A stretch of DNA of 40,847 bases from Bacteroidota bacterium. GTDB taxonomy: Bacteria; Bacteroidota; Bacteroidia; Chitinophagales; Chitinophagaceae. How positions within the stretch are numbered: the stretch's first letter is position 1; each line of letters opens with the position of its first letter. The position numbers were made by a program, and so were the translations under genes. Positions 1 through 7,487 of this stretch are shown here, piece after piece. The stretch lies in contig JABDDT010000020.1 of NCBI GenBank assembly GCA_013287475.1, forward strand, positions 1 through 40,847, read 5' to 3'. The notes beneath the pieces are model-generated. The model had not been told where the DNA came from. It saw only the letters and a list, made by a program, of their open reading frames with translations, and did not search any database.

Positions 1-351
1 CAGGTAAAGGGAGCGGAAACCGAATTTGCTACAGTCATTGTTTTTTTACGTGAAGGACACGGTGGATTCATGTTCATTCATAATGAAAAAACAAAGACCC
101 GTTACAGCATTAAAGAACGTATGCTGGTGGAAGTAGCGAAAAGCATTGAAATCGCGTATGAACTTTGTCCCTTGTTTACCCAATACAATGTGGATATGGA
201 AGTTCATGCAGACATTAATACCAACCCGCATTTCAAGAGTAACGATGCATTGAAAGAAGCCATGGGTTATATTCTGGGTATGGGCTTTGCATTTAAAGCC
301 AAACCCGAAGCCTTTGCCAGCAGCAGCTGCGCAAACAAAGTGGTGAATTAA
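1..351 (+). CDS. YkuK-type ribonuclease H-like protein, 3' part only
   Basis: The reading frame is open from base 1 to the TAA at 349-351, so the N-terminus lies outside the window. The first residues, QVKGAETEFATVIVFL, match the strand that follows the GTDSQ motif of the YkuK/DUF458 RNase H-like family, and the first acidic residues must lie just upstream. The remaining 116 residues carry the conserved helix with YELCPLF, a second acidic motif (VDMEVHADIN) and the C-terminal GYILGMGFAFKAKPEA segment. Family members are about 150-170 residues, so roughly one third is missing. Function beyond a probable nuclease fold is not established. The gene converges on engB, and the stop codon opens a heptamer-repeat tract shared by the two 3' ends. 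Confidence 0.8.
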   Translation, partial: QVKGAETEFATVIVFLREGHGGFMFIHNEKTKTRYSIKERMLVEVAKSIEIAYELCPLFTQYNVDMEVHADINTNPHFKSNDALKEAMGYILGMGFAFKAKPEAFASSSCANKVVN

Positions 352-446
352 GCATAAGGCGTAAAGCACAAAGCGTAAGGCTTAATTCTGAATGCTGAAG
401 GCTAAAACTTAAATGCGTTACGCGTTTAGCTTTAGGCTTTAAGCAT
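349..446. repeat. Imperfect inverted heptamer-unit tract between convergent genes
   Basis: Degenerate units of the AAAGCGT/AAGGCGT type run right from the TAA stop of the upstream gene (349-386). A reverse-complement set runs at 412-446 and contains the engB stop codon (439-441). The arms pair imperfectly, so a long hairpin is possible on both strands. It may act as a bidirectional terminator (inference). The tract belongs to the same architecture as the other 7/8-bp tracts in this window. Confidence 0.65.
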
Positions 447-1068
447 TCTTCCAGTCCTCATTCATTTCTCCGATCAGTTGGAGTATGTCAGCCCTGCCTG
501 TTTTTTTTTCAGCGCTCGTTACAAAGTGTCGGGGAAGGAATTGCCAGTGCTCACTCATTTTTTTAAGAAAAGATTTCACATTTGCAGATACCGTTCTCTG
601 ATTTTCTTTATCTGACTTTGTAAATATCAATGTAAAAGGAATCTCCCATTTCCCCAGCCTGTCTGCAAAATCAAGATCCAGTTTTTGTGGTTCATGACGA
701 CTGTCGATCAGTAGAAATACATGGGCCAGGGTTTCTCTTTTTTTTAGAAATTCTTCGATCATTGTTTCCCACTTCTTTCTCTGTGATAAAGAAACTTTGG
801 CAAATCCGTATCCTGGCAAATCTACCAGCCACCATTTGGACGCGACTCTTTTCTCATCAATGCTTTCGATGGTAAAATGATTGATGAGTTGTGTTTTACC
901 CGGTGCTGCCGAAGTTTTCGCCAGTTTATCAATATCGGTGAGCATATTGATAAGTGAAGATTTGCCCACATTACTTCTTCCAATAAATGCATATTCCGGA
1001 AGGTCGGTTTCCGGGCAATCTTTATAAGAAGGACTGCTGATAACATACTTTGCCGTGCGGATCTCCAT
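439..1068 (-). CDS. engB: Ribosome biogenesis GTPase EngB (YihA/YsxC)
   Basis: This 209-residue TRAFAC GTPase has all G motifs: G1 GRSNVGKSSLIN near residue 31, the PGKTQ switch I segment, G3 DLPGYGFA near residue 83, G4 TKSD near residue 150, and G5 SAEKKTG near residue 185. The length fits the family (about 195-210). EngB acts in assembly of the large ribosomal subunit in the cytoplasm. The start ATG gives MEIRTAKYVIS, which is typical of the family. The last two codons and the stop (AAT GCT TAA) lie inside the heptamer tract shared with the convergent upstream gene. The gene diverges from the truncated ubiE with about 80 bases between the starts. Confidence 0.95.
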   Translation of the reverse strand: MEIRTAKYVISSPSYKDCPETDLPEYAFIGRSNVGKSSLINMLTDIDKLAKTSAAPGKTQLINHFTIESIDEKRVASKWWLVDLPGYGFAKVSLSQRKKWETMIEEFLKKRETLAHVFLLIDSRHEPQKLDLDFADRLGKWEIPFTLIFTKSDKENQRTVSANVKSFLKKMSEHWQFLPRHFVTSAEKKTGRADILQLIGEMNEDWKNA

Positions 1069-1137
1069 AATGCAAGATATGATTCCATCTTAAAGGTTAG
1101 GACGAATGAAAATATCTATTTCCTGCGACGAACCAAC

Positions 1138-1145
1138 TAATTTTG
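1138..1145 (+). promoter_or_regulatory. Bacteroidota -7 box (TAATTTTG) before ubiE
   Basis: TAATTTTG fits the TAnnTTTG consensus of the Bacteroidota primary sigma factor. It overlaps a possible TTG start at 1143 and ends 6 bases before the ATG at 1152. The mRNA would therefore have a very short or absent leader, and the ATG at 1152 is the better start. A -33 TTG is not obvious. Confidence 0.4.
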
Positions 1146-1151
1146 CATCCC

Positions 1152-1577
1152 ATGCCGGAATATCATCACGATACCATCGTTCCTTTTAAAAATTCGGATA
1201 CGCCTAAAAAACAACAGGTTGCAGAAATGTTCGATAAAATCGCATTTCGATATGATTTCCTGAACCGTTTTCTTAGTGCAGGTATTGACAGGAACTGGCG
1301 TAAAAAAGCAATCCGCGAACTTAGTCAGTTAAAACCGGGGACGATCCTGGATGTTGCGACCGGAACTGCAGATATGCCGATATTAATGCAGAAGATTCTA
1401 CAACCCGACCAGATTACTGGAATCGATATCTCAGAAGCTATGCTCGAACTGGGTAAACAGAAAATTGCAAAAGCATATGATAATAGGTTTTTCGAATGTA
1501 CCGAAAAAACATGTCAGCAAAAAAAATATATGTTACTAGTTGATTATCTTTTGTGCTCCGGAAACATATTCACCTGA
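1152..1577 (+). pseudogene. ubiE: Truncated demethylmenaquinone methyltransferase (UbiE/MenG), N-terminal half
   Basis: The first ~115 residues are a clear UbiE/MenG start: the FDKIAFRYDFLNRFLS segment and SAM-binding motif I (ILDVATGTADM), followed by ITGIDISEAMLELG. The similarity I can recognise stops around residue 115 (near base 1495). The frame then runs about 27 unrelated residues to a TGA at 1575-1577. Intact proteins are about 235-245 residues, so motifs II and III are missing. The tail overlaps by 42 bases the 3' end of the convergent metalloprotease-like gene. The enzyme normally methylates demethylmenaquinone. A deletion, replacement or insertion has removed the 3' half, unless the junction is an assembly chimera. 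A second intact copy would be expected elsewhere. Confidence 0.75.
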
Positions 1578-2480
1578 CCACTGCAGAACTAAAACTCCTG
1601 TATTTACAGTGCTTGTGCGGATTTCATTAAATCCTGTTTTCAGATTTCCCTGCATGAGTAATCGACCACTGATATCAAAAAGCCGGTAACTGTAATTACC
1701 TGAACTATTCAGTTCCAGGGATCCGGGTTCCTGTTTTTCTATCTTTACAGCATTGCCAGATAATGCAGTCTCTTCCCCGGTTTTCCGGTATCCTATATAG
1801 TTAGGTGCTCCAGCTATCATAGCTGTATCGCTTTGTAATTTTTGGGCTCCTGTTGATGGATGCCCGTCTTTCCAATCAGCCTGTTTATAAAACGGAATGC
1901 CCATCAGGGGTGCTTCACTTGATAGAATATTGTTTTCACCACCACTGAGCTCAGTAATCATGACTCCATAGGCGTCATACAGGCTTTGGTGTTGGAGACC
2001 TAATGTATGTCCTATCTGGTGTGTTGCTGCTGCTGCTATATATAAAGGATTATTTCCCATTGCATTCATAAAAACCCAGGCAGGCGTATCATCTCCCCAA
2101 ACAAATGATCCGATTGCCGAAACACCTGATACTTGTCCGTACCAGCTACCGTCCGGTGTGATGATGATTCGTATTCGCTGGTGTACAGGAGCTCTTTCAT
2201 ACACTGCAGGATCTGTAGTAATATTAAGATTGAACAATTTGAAATGGTCCGATATCAATTTATGGATCCAAATAACGGAGGCAGCGCTTAATCCGGATGG
2301 AGCAGCAAGTATCCTGCCCTGTTCATTCCAGATAGTACCATTCACTTCGGCTCCGTCAAAATCAAGATAAACTGTCGCTGCAGCAGGTGAATAACTATTA
2401 AGCAAGGGCGTTTGTGCGAATACATTTAAATGTATAAGCATGAATATGCAAACAATGATATGGATGGAATATTTTTTCAT
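1536..2480 (-). CDS. Secreted metalloprotease-like protein with T9SS tail; catalytic Glu replaced by Gln
   Basis: This 314-residue protein has a signal peptide (residues 1-22, ending VFAQ), a YLDFDGAEVNGTIWN strand, and a metzincin-like zinc site at residues 154-164 reading HQIGHTLGLQH. The three His ligands and the Gly of HExxHxxGxxH are kept, but the catalytic Glu is Gln155 (codon CAG). The C-terminal ~75 residues look like a type A Por secretion tail (YRLFDISGRLL, then TGVLVLQW), predicting export by the type IX system to the cell surface or medium. The zinc site should be intact but hydrolysis impaired, so this may be a binding protein or a decaying gene (inference). Its ATG overlaps the upstream gene's TGA as ATGA, so the two are probably translationally coupled. 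Confidence 0.75.
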   Translation of the reverse strand: MKKYSIHIIVCIFMLIHLNVFAQTPLLNSYSPAAATVYLDFDGAEVNGTIWNEQGRILAAPSGLSAASVIWIHKLISDHFKLFNLNITTDPAVYERAPVHQRIRIIITPDGSWYGQVSGVSAIGSFVWGDDTPAWVFMNAMGNNPLYIAAAATHQIGHTLGLQHQSLYDAYGVMITELSGGENNILSSEAPLMGIPFYKQADWKDGHPSTGAQKLQSDTAMIAGAPNYIGYRKTGEETALSGNAVKIEKQEPGSLELNSSGNYSYRLFDISGRLLMQGNLKTGFNEIRTSTVNTGVLVLQWSGEYVSGAQKIIN

Positions 2481-2902
2481 TCTGATACCAGAAATCTTTG
2501 TTGAGTTTCTATGAAAAAATACCGCTTGTCTTTTTCAATCAGCATCATTCCATCCGGATCATGCAATTTTAACAGACGACCGGTATAATAAATACCACCC
2601 TTTGGATCCCTGTATCGTGCAATGCTAAGCATGCTGCCTTCGGCATTATTTAGTTTGATCAGCAGAGAAATCACAGAATTTCCATGATCTGATTTGTTTT
2701 CAATTTTTCCTTTAATATGAAAGCCGGGGGCCAGTTCCACAGAAATATTTTCAGGTGCCTGGAACAGGGATTCCAAAGCCTGATCACTCACTTCAATTTT
2801 ATTTGAATAAGGAAGTTCAGCCGGGGCGGGTTTTTCTTGTGCTGAAAGCTGGAGACTGCATAATAAGCAAAGCCCGCTTAAGATTGTTTTCAGGGTGTTC
2901 AT
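2477..2902 (-). CDS. Small secreted protein of unknown function
   Basis: I do not recognise the family. Starting at the ATG at 2902 gives 141 residues with a good signal peptide (MNTLKTILSGLCLLCSLQL, then SAQ). An ATG at 2917 is possible, but it would overlap a dyad at 2913-2933 and put charged residues before the signal. The mature part is mixed beta-like, with IKGKIENKSD, then a RDPKGGIYYTGRL segment and a C-terminal KRYFFIETQQRFLVSE. Its stop overlaps the start of the metalloprotease-like gene (ATGA), so the two form an operon. It could be an accessory or inhibitor of that protein, which is only a guess from the coupling. Confidence 0.6.
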   Translation of the reverse strand: MNTLKTILSGLCLLCSLQLSAQEKPAPAELPYSNKIEVSDQALESLFQAPENISVELAPGFHIKGKIENKSDHGNSVISLLIKLNNAEGSMLSIARYRDPKGGIYYTGRLLKLHDPDGMMLIEKDKRYFFIETQQRFLVSE

Positions 2903-2912
2903 CGGATTCGGG

Positions 2913-2933
2913 GGCAATATTCGGAATATCGCC
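2913..2933. promoter_or_regulatory. 21-bp dyad upstream of the secreted two-gene operon
   Basis: The sequence GGCAATATTC-G-GAATATCGCC is a near-perfect palindrome with nine of ten pairs, centred on 2923. It lies 10-30 bases upstream of the ATG at 2902. The position suits an operator or a leader hairpin. No regulator gene is adjacent. Confidence 0.35.
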
Positions 2934-3000
2934 TTATTAAAAACGTATTCGCAGAGCTTTAATTGCAGTAAAAATCATCCCAATTTGGGAAAGGAAGCAA

Positions 3001-3141
3001 AGAAAGTATGGGAGTATGGGAGTATGGGAGTATGGGAATTCATAACTCATAATTCATATTCTATTCTAATCATAATTGGATTTAGTAAAAAGTTTTTAAT
3101 TCATTCCCATACTCCCATACTCCCATACTCCCATACTTTCT
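3001..3141. repeat. Perfect 39-bp inverted repeat made of four tandem octamers per arm
   Basis: The left arm 3001-3039 holds four copies of GTATGGGA (3007-3038) with a GAAA lead-in. The right arm 3103-3141 is its exact reverse complement. The loop of 63 bases is AT-rich. The right arm enters the TAG stop codon (3140-3142) of the minus-strand CoA-binding gene, so the transcript would fold into a very long hairpin right after the stop. The same octamer array with the same GAAA lead-in recurs after murD at 30747. It may act as a terminator or 3' stabiliser (inference). Confidence 0.85.
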
Positions 3142-3511
3142 AATATTGCCCTGTTGCCAATAAAACCAAAGTGCATGCCTCCATCACCTTAATCCCTTTA
3201 TCAGCAAGTATCATTTCAAACTCGGGATTTTCGGCGCCGGGATTGAAAATAACCCGACGTGGATGTTGTGAAAGAATATAATCGTAATAATTTTTCTGAT
3301 TATCCTTATTCAGATAAATCGAAACGGTATCAAGATCTGCATTCGGGGTGGTATTCACCTGAACAGTAACATCTGCAACTTGCGCTGGTCTTTTTCCAAT
3401 CGCAATAACAGGATGATTGTGTTCCCTCAACCTGTTGATGGCGAGAAAACTATAACGTGCGGGATTTGCTGATGCGCCGAGGACAACTGTTTTCTTGGAG
3501 ATAGAAGGCAT
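3140..3511 (-). CDS. CoA-binding domain protein (YccU-like)
   Basis: This 123-residue protein spans a single CoA_binding_2 Rossmann domain: VVLGASANPARYSFLAINRL at the N-terminus, PVIAIGK as the second strand, and RRVIFNPGAENPE with the NPG motif near residue 90. The family (about 115-145 residues) is thought to bind CoA. No enzymatic role is known, and none can be read here. The ATG at 3511 gives MPSISKKTVVLG with no room for more sequence. The gene stands alone between hairpin 3001-3141 and the TonB-domain gene upstream. Confidence 0.85.
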   Translation of the reverse strand: MPSISKKTVVLGASANPARYSFLAINRLREHNHPVIAIGKRPAQVADVTVQVNTTPNADLDTVSIYLNKDNQKNYYDYILSQHPRRVIFNPGAENPEFEMILADKGIKVMEACTLVLLATGQY

Positions 3512-3547
3512 AGTTTAATAACATCGGGAAGAACAGAAAGTTTAATA

Positions 3548-4294
3548 CTACTGAACTTCTAATTTAAAATTTACAGGCATCACTTTATATGTTGTAACCT
3601 TAATGCCATCCTTTATCCCCGGATCCCATTTACCGGATTCATTAATCACCTTGAGTGATTCCTGATCGAGGGAATATTCTATTGATTTTAGAATATATGA
3701 ATCCTTTACATTCCCATCTGCATCAACTTCAAAATAAATCTTAACCTGCCCCTGAATTTCTTTTGAAACAGCACGGTCAGGATAGGACAAATGATGACCC
3801 AGATAAGCATTCCATGCATTGATTCCGCCGGGGTAATCGGATTCTTTTGAATTGGCAGTATCCTTATCTTTTTCTGTATTGTTCTGTATATTGATCGATT
3901 TCACCAGGCTGTCTTCCACAAAATCATATTGGTGAATGATTGCAAAACTGTCCTTTGTATAAGTTCTGTATTTGTAAAAACTGCCGTTTTTCTTACCGCG
4001 ATCAAATACACCAACTGAGTCCAGGTTACCGTATGTGTTATATAAGCAAAATCTCCCATTAAGAATTTTGCCGTCATGGTCGGCAAAAGAAGTTGATTTC
4101 ACCAGTGATCCCCAGGTGTTATAATAATCCCATTGCCAGTTACTGTCTTCCTTTTCATGTATCCACAAAATATATTTAGAAGAATCCAGCACCGTTTGAT
4201 TCATATTCTTATCGAGGGCATAGAATTGATTTTTATCTTGGGAGAAAGAAAATAAAAAACATGAGCTGAAACAAAGGAGTAAAAGTAATTTCAT
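3548..4294 (-). CDS. Exported protein with TonB C-terminal domain
   Basis: The 248-residue product begins with a signal peptide (MKLLLLLCFSSCFLFSFSQ). The middle part, about residues 60-130, has MORN/YwqK-like strands (DHDGKILNGRFCLYN, then FDRGKKNGSFYKYR). The last ~95 residues form a TonB_C domain: GGINAWNAYLGHHLSYPDRA, then IQGQVKIYFEVDADGNVKD and a final VMPVNFKLEV. It lacks the uncleaved membrane anchor and Pro-rich spacer of classical TonB, so it is probably not an energy transducer but one of the many periplasmic Bacteroidota TonB_C proteins of unclear role. It stands alone, followed on the same strand by the CoA-binding gene 37 bases downstream. Confidence 0.75.
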   Translation of the reverse strand: MKLLLLLCFSSCFLFSFSQDKNQFYALDKNMNQTVLDSSKYILWIHEKEDSNWQWDYYNTWGSLVKSTSFADHDGKILNGRFCLYNTYGNLDSVGVFDRGKKNGSFYKYRTYTKDSFAIIHQYDFVEDSLVKSINIQNNTEKDKDTANSKESDYPGGINAWNAYLGHHLSYPDRAVSKEIQGQVKIYFEVDADGNVKDSYILKSIEYSLDQESLKVINESGKWDPGIKDGIKVTTYKVMPVNFKLEVQ

Positions 4295-4340
4295 TCAACA
4301 AATTATTAAATAATTGGGATATTACTAATCATCTTATTTT

Positions 4341-4398
4341 AGTGTGGCAGTATGATAGTGTGGAAGAGCAATAACTACCACACTTCCACACTTTCTTC
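4341..4398. repeat. Inverted AGTGTGG-unit tract after the FAD oxidoreductase gene
   Basis: Units AGTGTGG/AAGTGTGG appear at 4341-4363, with reverse complements at 4376-4396. The two arms pair over about 18 positions with three mismatches. The right arm begins directly after the TGA stop (4397-4399) of the minus-strand oxidoreductase with a GAAAG lead-in, as in the 3001 and 30747 tracts. It is a probable 3' hairpin of the operon that ends here. Confidence 0.65.
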
Positions 4399-5530
4399 AA
4401 AACCTTTCACCATGTGTTTTCCGGATCAGCGCCCGCACCAGGAATGGGAAGGGTTTCAGAACACGGATCAGGCATATTGACCAGAATGCTTTACCGAAAA
4501 AACGCTGAATCAGCCGACCCGTTTTTAACCTGCCTGCAAATTCAAGGTTCCAGCTTTTCTGATAGGATGCTTCCATCTCTTCACGGGAAATCTGATTTTC
4601 AAGAAAAAGAGGAATTATTTCAGCCGCAATTTTGGATGAATGCAGGGCCATACTCATTCCATTACCACAGAGAGGTGTAATCATTCCAGCCGCATCTCCG
4701 ATACAAAGTACATGACGTTCTAACTGCGTTTTTTCTGAAAAGCTGATTTGAGAAATTGTTACGGGTTCTTCATATAATATTAACACTTCATCCAGTAATT
4801 TTCGGAGGGCAGGATTTTTTTTCAGGATTTTTTCCTCCATAACCGGAATGGATGATTGGTTATTCTTTAGATTGTCAGATTGGGTGAGATAGCAAAGGCA
4901 ATATTTTCCATCTTCAATTTTAGAAATTCCGCAATAACCTCCCTGAAAATTATGGAGTGTGATCTCATGTTCAGGTAAATGACTTTTCACATGATATTTT
5001 ACCCCGACATAATTTTTGGATTCATCCTGTTGCAGGAACTTTCGCTTCCATTTCACATCGAGATTGCTTTTTTTCCCATAACAGGCACAGGCGATTTTTA
5101 CAATAAATGAGCCCTCGCTGGTTTGAATTCGATGATTTCCTTCTTCAAAATTGATATCATAGACTTTAGTATTTTCAAATATCTCCACATCAGCGGACTT
5201 TGCAATATCCGCCAATGAAGCATCCAGCTTATACCTGCTGATTCCAAATCCGCCGAGCGGCAGTTTTTCTGAAATGGATTCCCCATTGGGAGCCGATATA
5301 TTTACCTGATTTATCCTGGGCAAGTTCCAATTTTCAAGAGGGAGGCCGAGACGGATCAAAAAATCCCAGCTCTCCATACTGATGTATTCACCACAAACTT
5401 TATGAAAAGGAAAAACTTCTTTTTCGAACAGGCATACACGATAGCCCTTACGTGAAAGCAGGATGGATAAGGATAACCCGGCAAGGCCACCACCTACAAT
5501 TCCAACATCATATATTTGTTTTGTATTCAC
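4397..5530 (-). CDS. FAD-dependent oxidoreductase of the type III PKS operon
   Basis: This is a geranylgeranyl reductase/aromatic hydroxylase-type flavoprotein. The N-terminal Rossmann motif GGGLAGLSLSILLSRKG ends in the ribose-binding FEKE. KVCGEYIS follows, and the second FAD motif CIGDAAGMITPLCGNGMSMA sits about 100 residues from the end. I prefer the GTG at 5530, which overlaps the methyltransferase TGA as GTGA and gives VNTKQIYDVGIVGGG (377 residues). An ATG at 5569 in the same frame would overlap the upstream gene by 43 bases. It is the last gene of the UbiA-PKS-methyltransferase-oxidoreductase operon. By analogy with the Streptomyces srs operon, it may hydroxylate the phenolic ring (inference). 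Confidence 0.8.
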   Translation of the reverse strand: MNTKQIYDVGIVGGGLAGLSLSILLSRKGYRVCLFEKEVFPFHKVCGEYISMESWDFLIRLGLPLENWNLPRINQVNISAPNGESISEKLPLGGFGISRYKLDASLADIAKSADVEIFENTKVYDINFEEGNHRIQTSEGSFIVKIACACYGKKSNLDVKWKRKFLQQDESKNYVGVKYHVKSHLPEHEITLHNFQGGYCGISKIEDGKYCLCYLTQSDNLKNNQSSIPVMEEKILKKNPALRKLLDEVLILYEEPVTISQISFSEKTQLERHVLCIGDAAGMITPLCGNGMSMALHSSKIAAEIIPLFLENQISREEMEASYQKSWNLEFAGRLKTGRLIQRFFGKAFWSICLIRVLKPFPFLVRALIRKTHGERF

Positions 5531-6276
5531 GAGCGGACGATCACTAACCAACGGAAGGCCCATTTCCACTGAATGGTATAATGTAACATTCCAGCTTTAA
5601 GCAATAATTCTTCCAATTCTTTTTTTTTGAATCCACGCAATACGGATAAAGGTGCATCATTTTTTACCAGGTAGGATTTAGAAAATAATGAAGTCAGTAA
5701 GCGGATCGAATGATATGCCAGTGGATTTCGATGCAGATCATTTATGAAAAACCCGGAACGGCTGTTTTCCCTCATCCAGCGTAACATTTCAATAAGATCA
5801 GATTCTTTGAAGTGATGGCAGAATAAAGAACAAAAAATAATATCGGGTTTTGACTGAAAATGTACTTTTCTATAGTCATTCACCAGGAATAAAACGGGTC
5901 TTTTCCAATTAATATTTTCTGCAACCCGTATGCAATCCGGATTAATATCTACACCTGTAAAACGCATGTCCGGATATTTGCCGGTTGCTTTTCGTTCGAT
6001 AGTTTTCAGATTGTCCCCCCCTCCGCAGCCGATTTCACATACATGAGCCGCCTTTCCTTTTTTTGCAAGCTCAATAAATCCCTTCCAGGTGCATGCATGT
6101 CCGCCGAGTTTCTGGTTTATGATTGAAAGTTCCAGAAGATTCCGTTCAATATCAGCTACCGGAATATTGGGTTGGTCAAGTAGTTCCAGTCTTTCTGAGC
6201 GGAGTGAGAAATCCATATATTCAAAAAAATGCTTTGGGCCAGGAATTGTACTTAAACCTCTAATGTCTTTAAACAT
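5527..6276 (-). CDS. SAM-dependent methyltransferase of the type III PKS operon
   Basis: This 249-residue class I methyltransferase has motif I at HVCEIGCGGGDNL (near residue 90), the acidic end of strand 2 at FTGVDINPDCI, and IIFCSLFCHHF as the motif IV region. The start could be ATG 6276 or ATG 6216 (MDFSLRSERLELLD). The latter is where homology-like sequence begins, and the former is kept for lack of better evidence. The stop overlaps the GTG start of the FAD oxidoreductase. The gap to the PKS upstream (92 bases) contains the heptamer tract 6343-6384. It probably O- or C-methylates the polyketide-derived phenol (inference from context). Confidence 0.8.
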   Translation of the reverse strand: MFKDIRGLSTIPGPKHFFEYMDFSLRSERLELLDQPNIPVADIERNLLELSIINQKLGGHACTWKGFIELAKKGKAAHVCEIGCGGGDNLKTIERKATGKYPDMRFTGVDINPDCIRVAENINWKRPVLFLVNDYRKVHFQSKPDIIFCSLFCHHFKESDLIEMLRWMRENSRSGFFINDLHRNPLAYHSIRLLTSLFSKSYLVKNDAPLSVLRGFKKKELEELLLKAGMLHYTIQWKWAFRWLVIVRS

Positions 6277-6342
6277 TCAGTTTTATACCATATACGGTAT
6301 TCGTATTCACTAAAGTTACGAAAGATAAAGCCTTACAGCATT

Positions 6343-6384
6343 CAGCGTTTAGCGTTCAGCGTTAGGCGTTAAGCGTTAAGCGTG
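6343..6384. repeat. Six tandem heptamers overlapping the PKS stop codon
   Basis: Six consecutive 7-mers of the form NAGCGTT run 6343-6384 (cagcgtt, tagcgtt, cagcgtt, aggcgtt, aagcgtt, aagcgtg). The stop codon of the minus-strand PKS (6369-6371) and its last codons (Thr-Leu-Asn-Ala) lie inside the array. The repeat therefore supplies the protein C-terminus. There is no clear opposite arm. Confidence 0.85.
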
Positions 6385-7469
6385 GAACCAACCATAAAGG
6401 TTTCCATTGTTAAGCCCGGGCCGAATGCAGCGCCAAATACCGTTTGCTTTTTCGATTTGTCAAGGGTAGATAAAATTTCCTTTAACACAAATAAAATGGT
6501 GGGCGAAGACATATTTCCAAACTCACGAAGAACCTGATAGGATATTTCCATTTTTTCTTTTGGCAATGACAGGCTTTTTGCAATTGCCTCTAATATCCTT
6601 CTGCCACCCGGGTGAATGGCCCAATACGTTATCTGATCACGCTGAATACATTGCTTTTCCAGGGCCTGATTCACCAGTTTTTCAAAATCTTCTTCTATCA
6701 GTTCGGGTATATAACTGCTCAGGGTCATATTAAATCCTGTAGAAGATAATTCCCAGGACATATCCTGTTTTCCTTTCGGCATTACTTCACCATAAAATCC
6801 AATAAGCGGAAAACCGGTAGTATCACCCCGATCGCCGGTAACCAGAACAGCTGCCGAGCCATCTCCAAAAAGCAGGCTGGAAGTAATATTATCAGTTGTG
6901 GCAAGTTGTTGGAAGTGTAAAGTGCAGAGTTCCGTGCAAACGATCATTACTTTGGCTGAAGGGTCAGTCTGGCAAAATGCATCTGCCAGTTTGAGCGCAT
7001 GAATCGCAGCATAGCAACCCATAAAATTTACAGAACTCCTGAAAATATTTTTTGGAAGATCCAATAACTCCATCAGTTGTAAGTCCAGTCCCGGCGCACT
7101 TAACCCGGTACATGTAACTGTAATTAAATGAGTAATTTCCTTTGGATCGAGTTTATTTTCGATACAATTCTGAATGGCATTAGCTGACAAGCCCACTGCA
7201 TATTTGTTAAAAATTTTCATCCTCTTTTCAAGAGAGGGAAATGGCTCCAGATTTTCTGCCGGTGGATAGAAAGTCCATTCTTCGGGTTCCTTGCTATAAT
7301 CTGATAAAACTGAATAACGAGTGGAAATTCCACTCTGATGATATAAGTATTTAAGTGAACGCCTTTCTCTTTCATTAAAGGCATAAATACGGCTCATGAA
7401 ACGCAGAATTTCATTCTGTTCATGTTTGAAATGCGGGACTGCTGTTCCGATGAATTTAATCTGGCTCAA
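6369..7469 (-). CDS. Type III polyketide synthase (chalcone/alkylresorcinol synthase family)
   Basis: This 366-residue thiolase-fold synthase has the full catalytic triad: Cys152 in NFMGCYAAIHAL, His286 in WAIHPGGRRIL and Asn319 in REFGNMSSPT. The spacing of 134 and 33 residues is close to plant chalcone synthase. The C-terminal FGPGLTMET loop is the family signature. It condenses malonyl-CoA onto an acyl-CoA starter. Neither substrate nor cyclisation mode can be read from sequence. It sits 18 bases after UbiA and before a methyltransferase and a flavoprotein, a set that suggests a prenylated or long-chain phenolic lipid or quinone. The last codons are encoded by the heptamer array at 6343-6384. 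Confidence 0.9.
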   Translation of the reverse strand: MSQIKFIGTAVPHFKHEQNEILRFMSRIYAFNERERRSLKYLYHQSGISTRYSVLSDYSKEPEEWTFYPPAENLEPFPSLEKRMKIFNKYAVGLSANAIQNCIENKLDPKEITHLITVTCTGLSAPGLDLQLMELLDLPKNIFRSSVNFMGCYAAIHALKLADAFCQTDPSAKVMIVCTELCTLHFQQLATTDNITSSLLFGDGSAAVLVTGDRGDTTGFPLIGFYGEVMPKGKQDMSWELSSTGFNMTLSSYIPELIEEDFEKLVNQALEKQCIQRDQITYWAIHPGGRRILEAIAKSLSLPKEKMEISYQVLREFGNMSSPTILFVLKEILSTLDKSKKQTVFGAAFGPGLTMETFMVGSTLNA

Positions 7470-7487
7470 TCAATTATATTAAAAAGT

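Noticed and set aside
2895-3143. 82-codon plus-strand frame spanning the 3001-3141 hairpin
   Set aside because: It consists of the antisense of a signal peptide region plus repeat units; no domain, no start context, and it would end in the stop region of a real gene.
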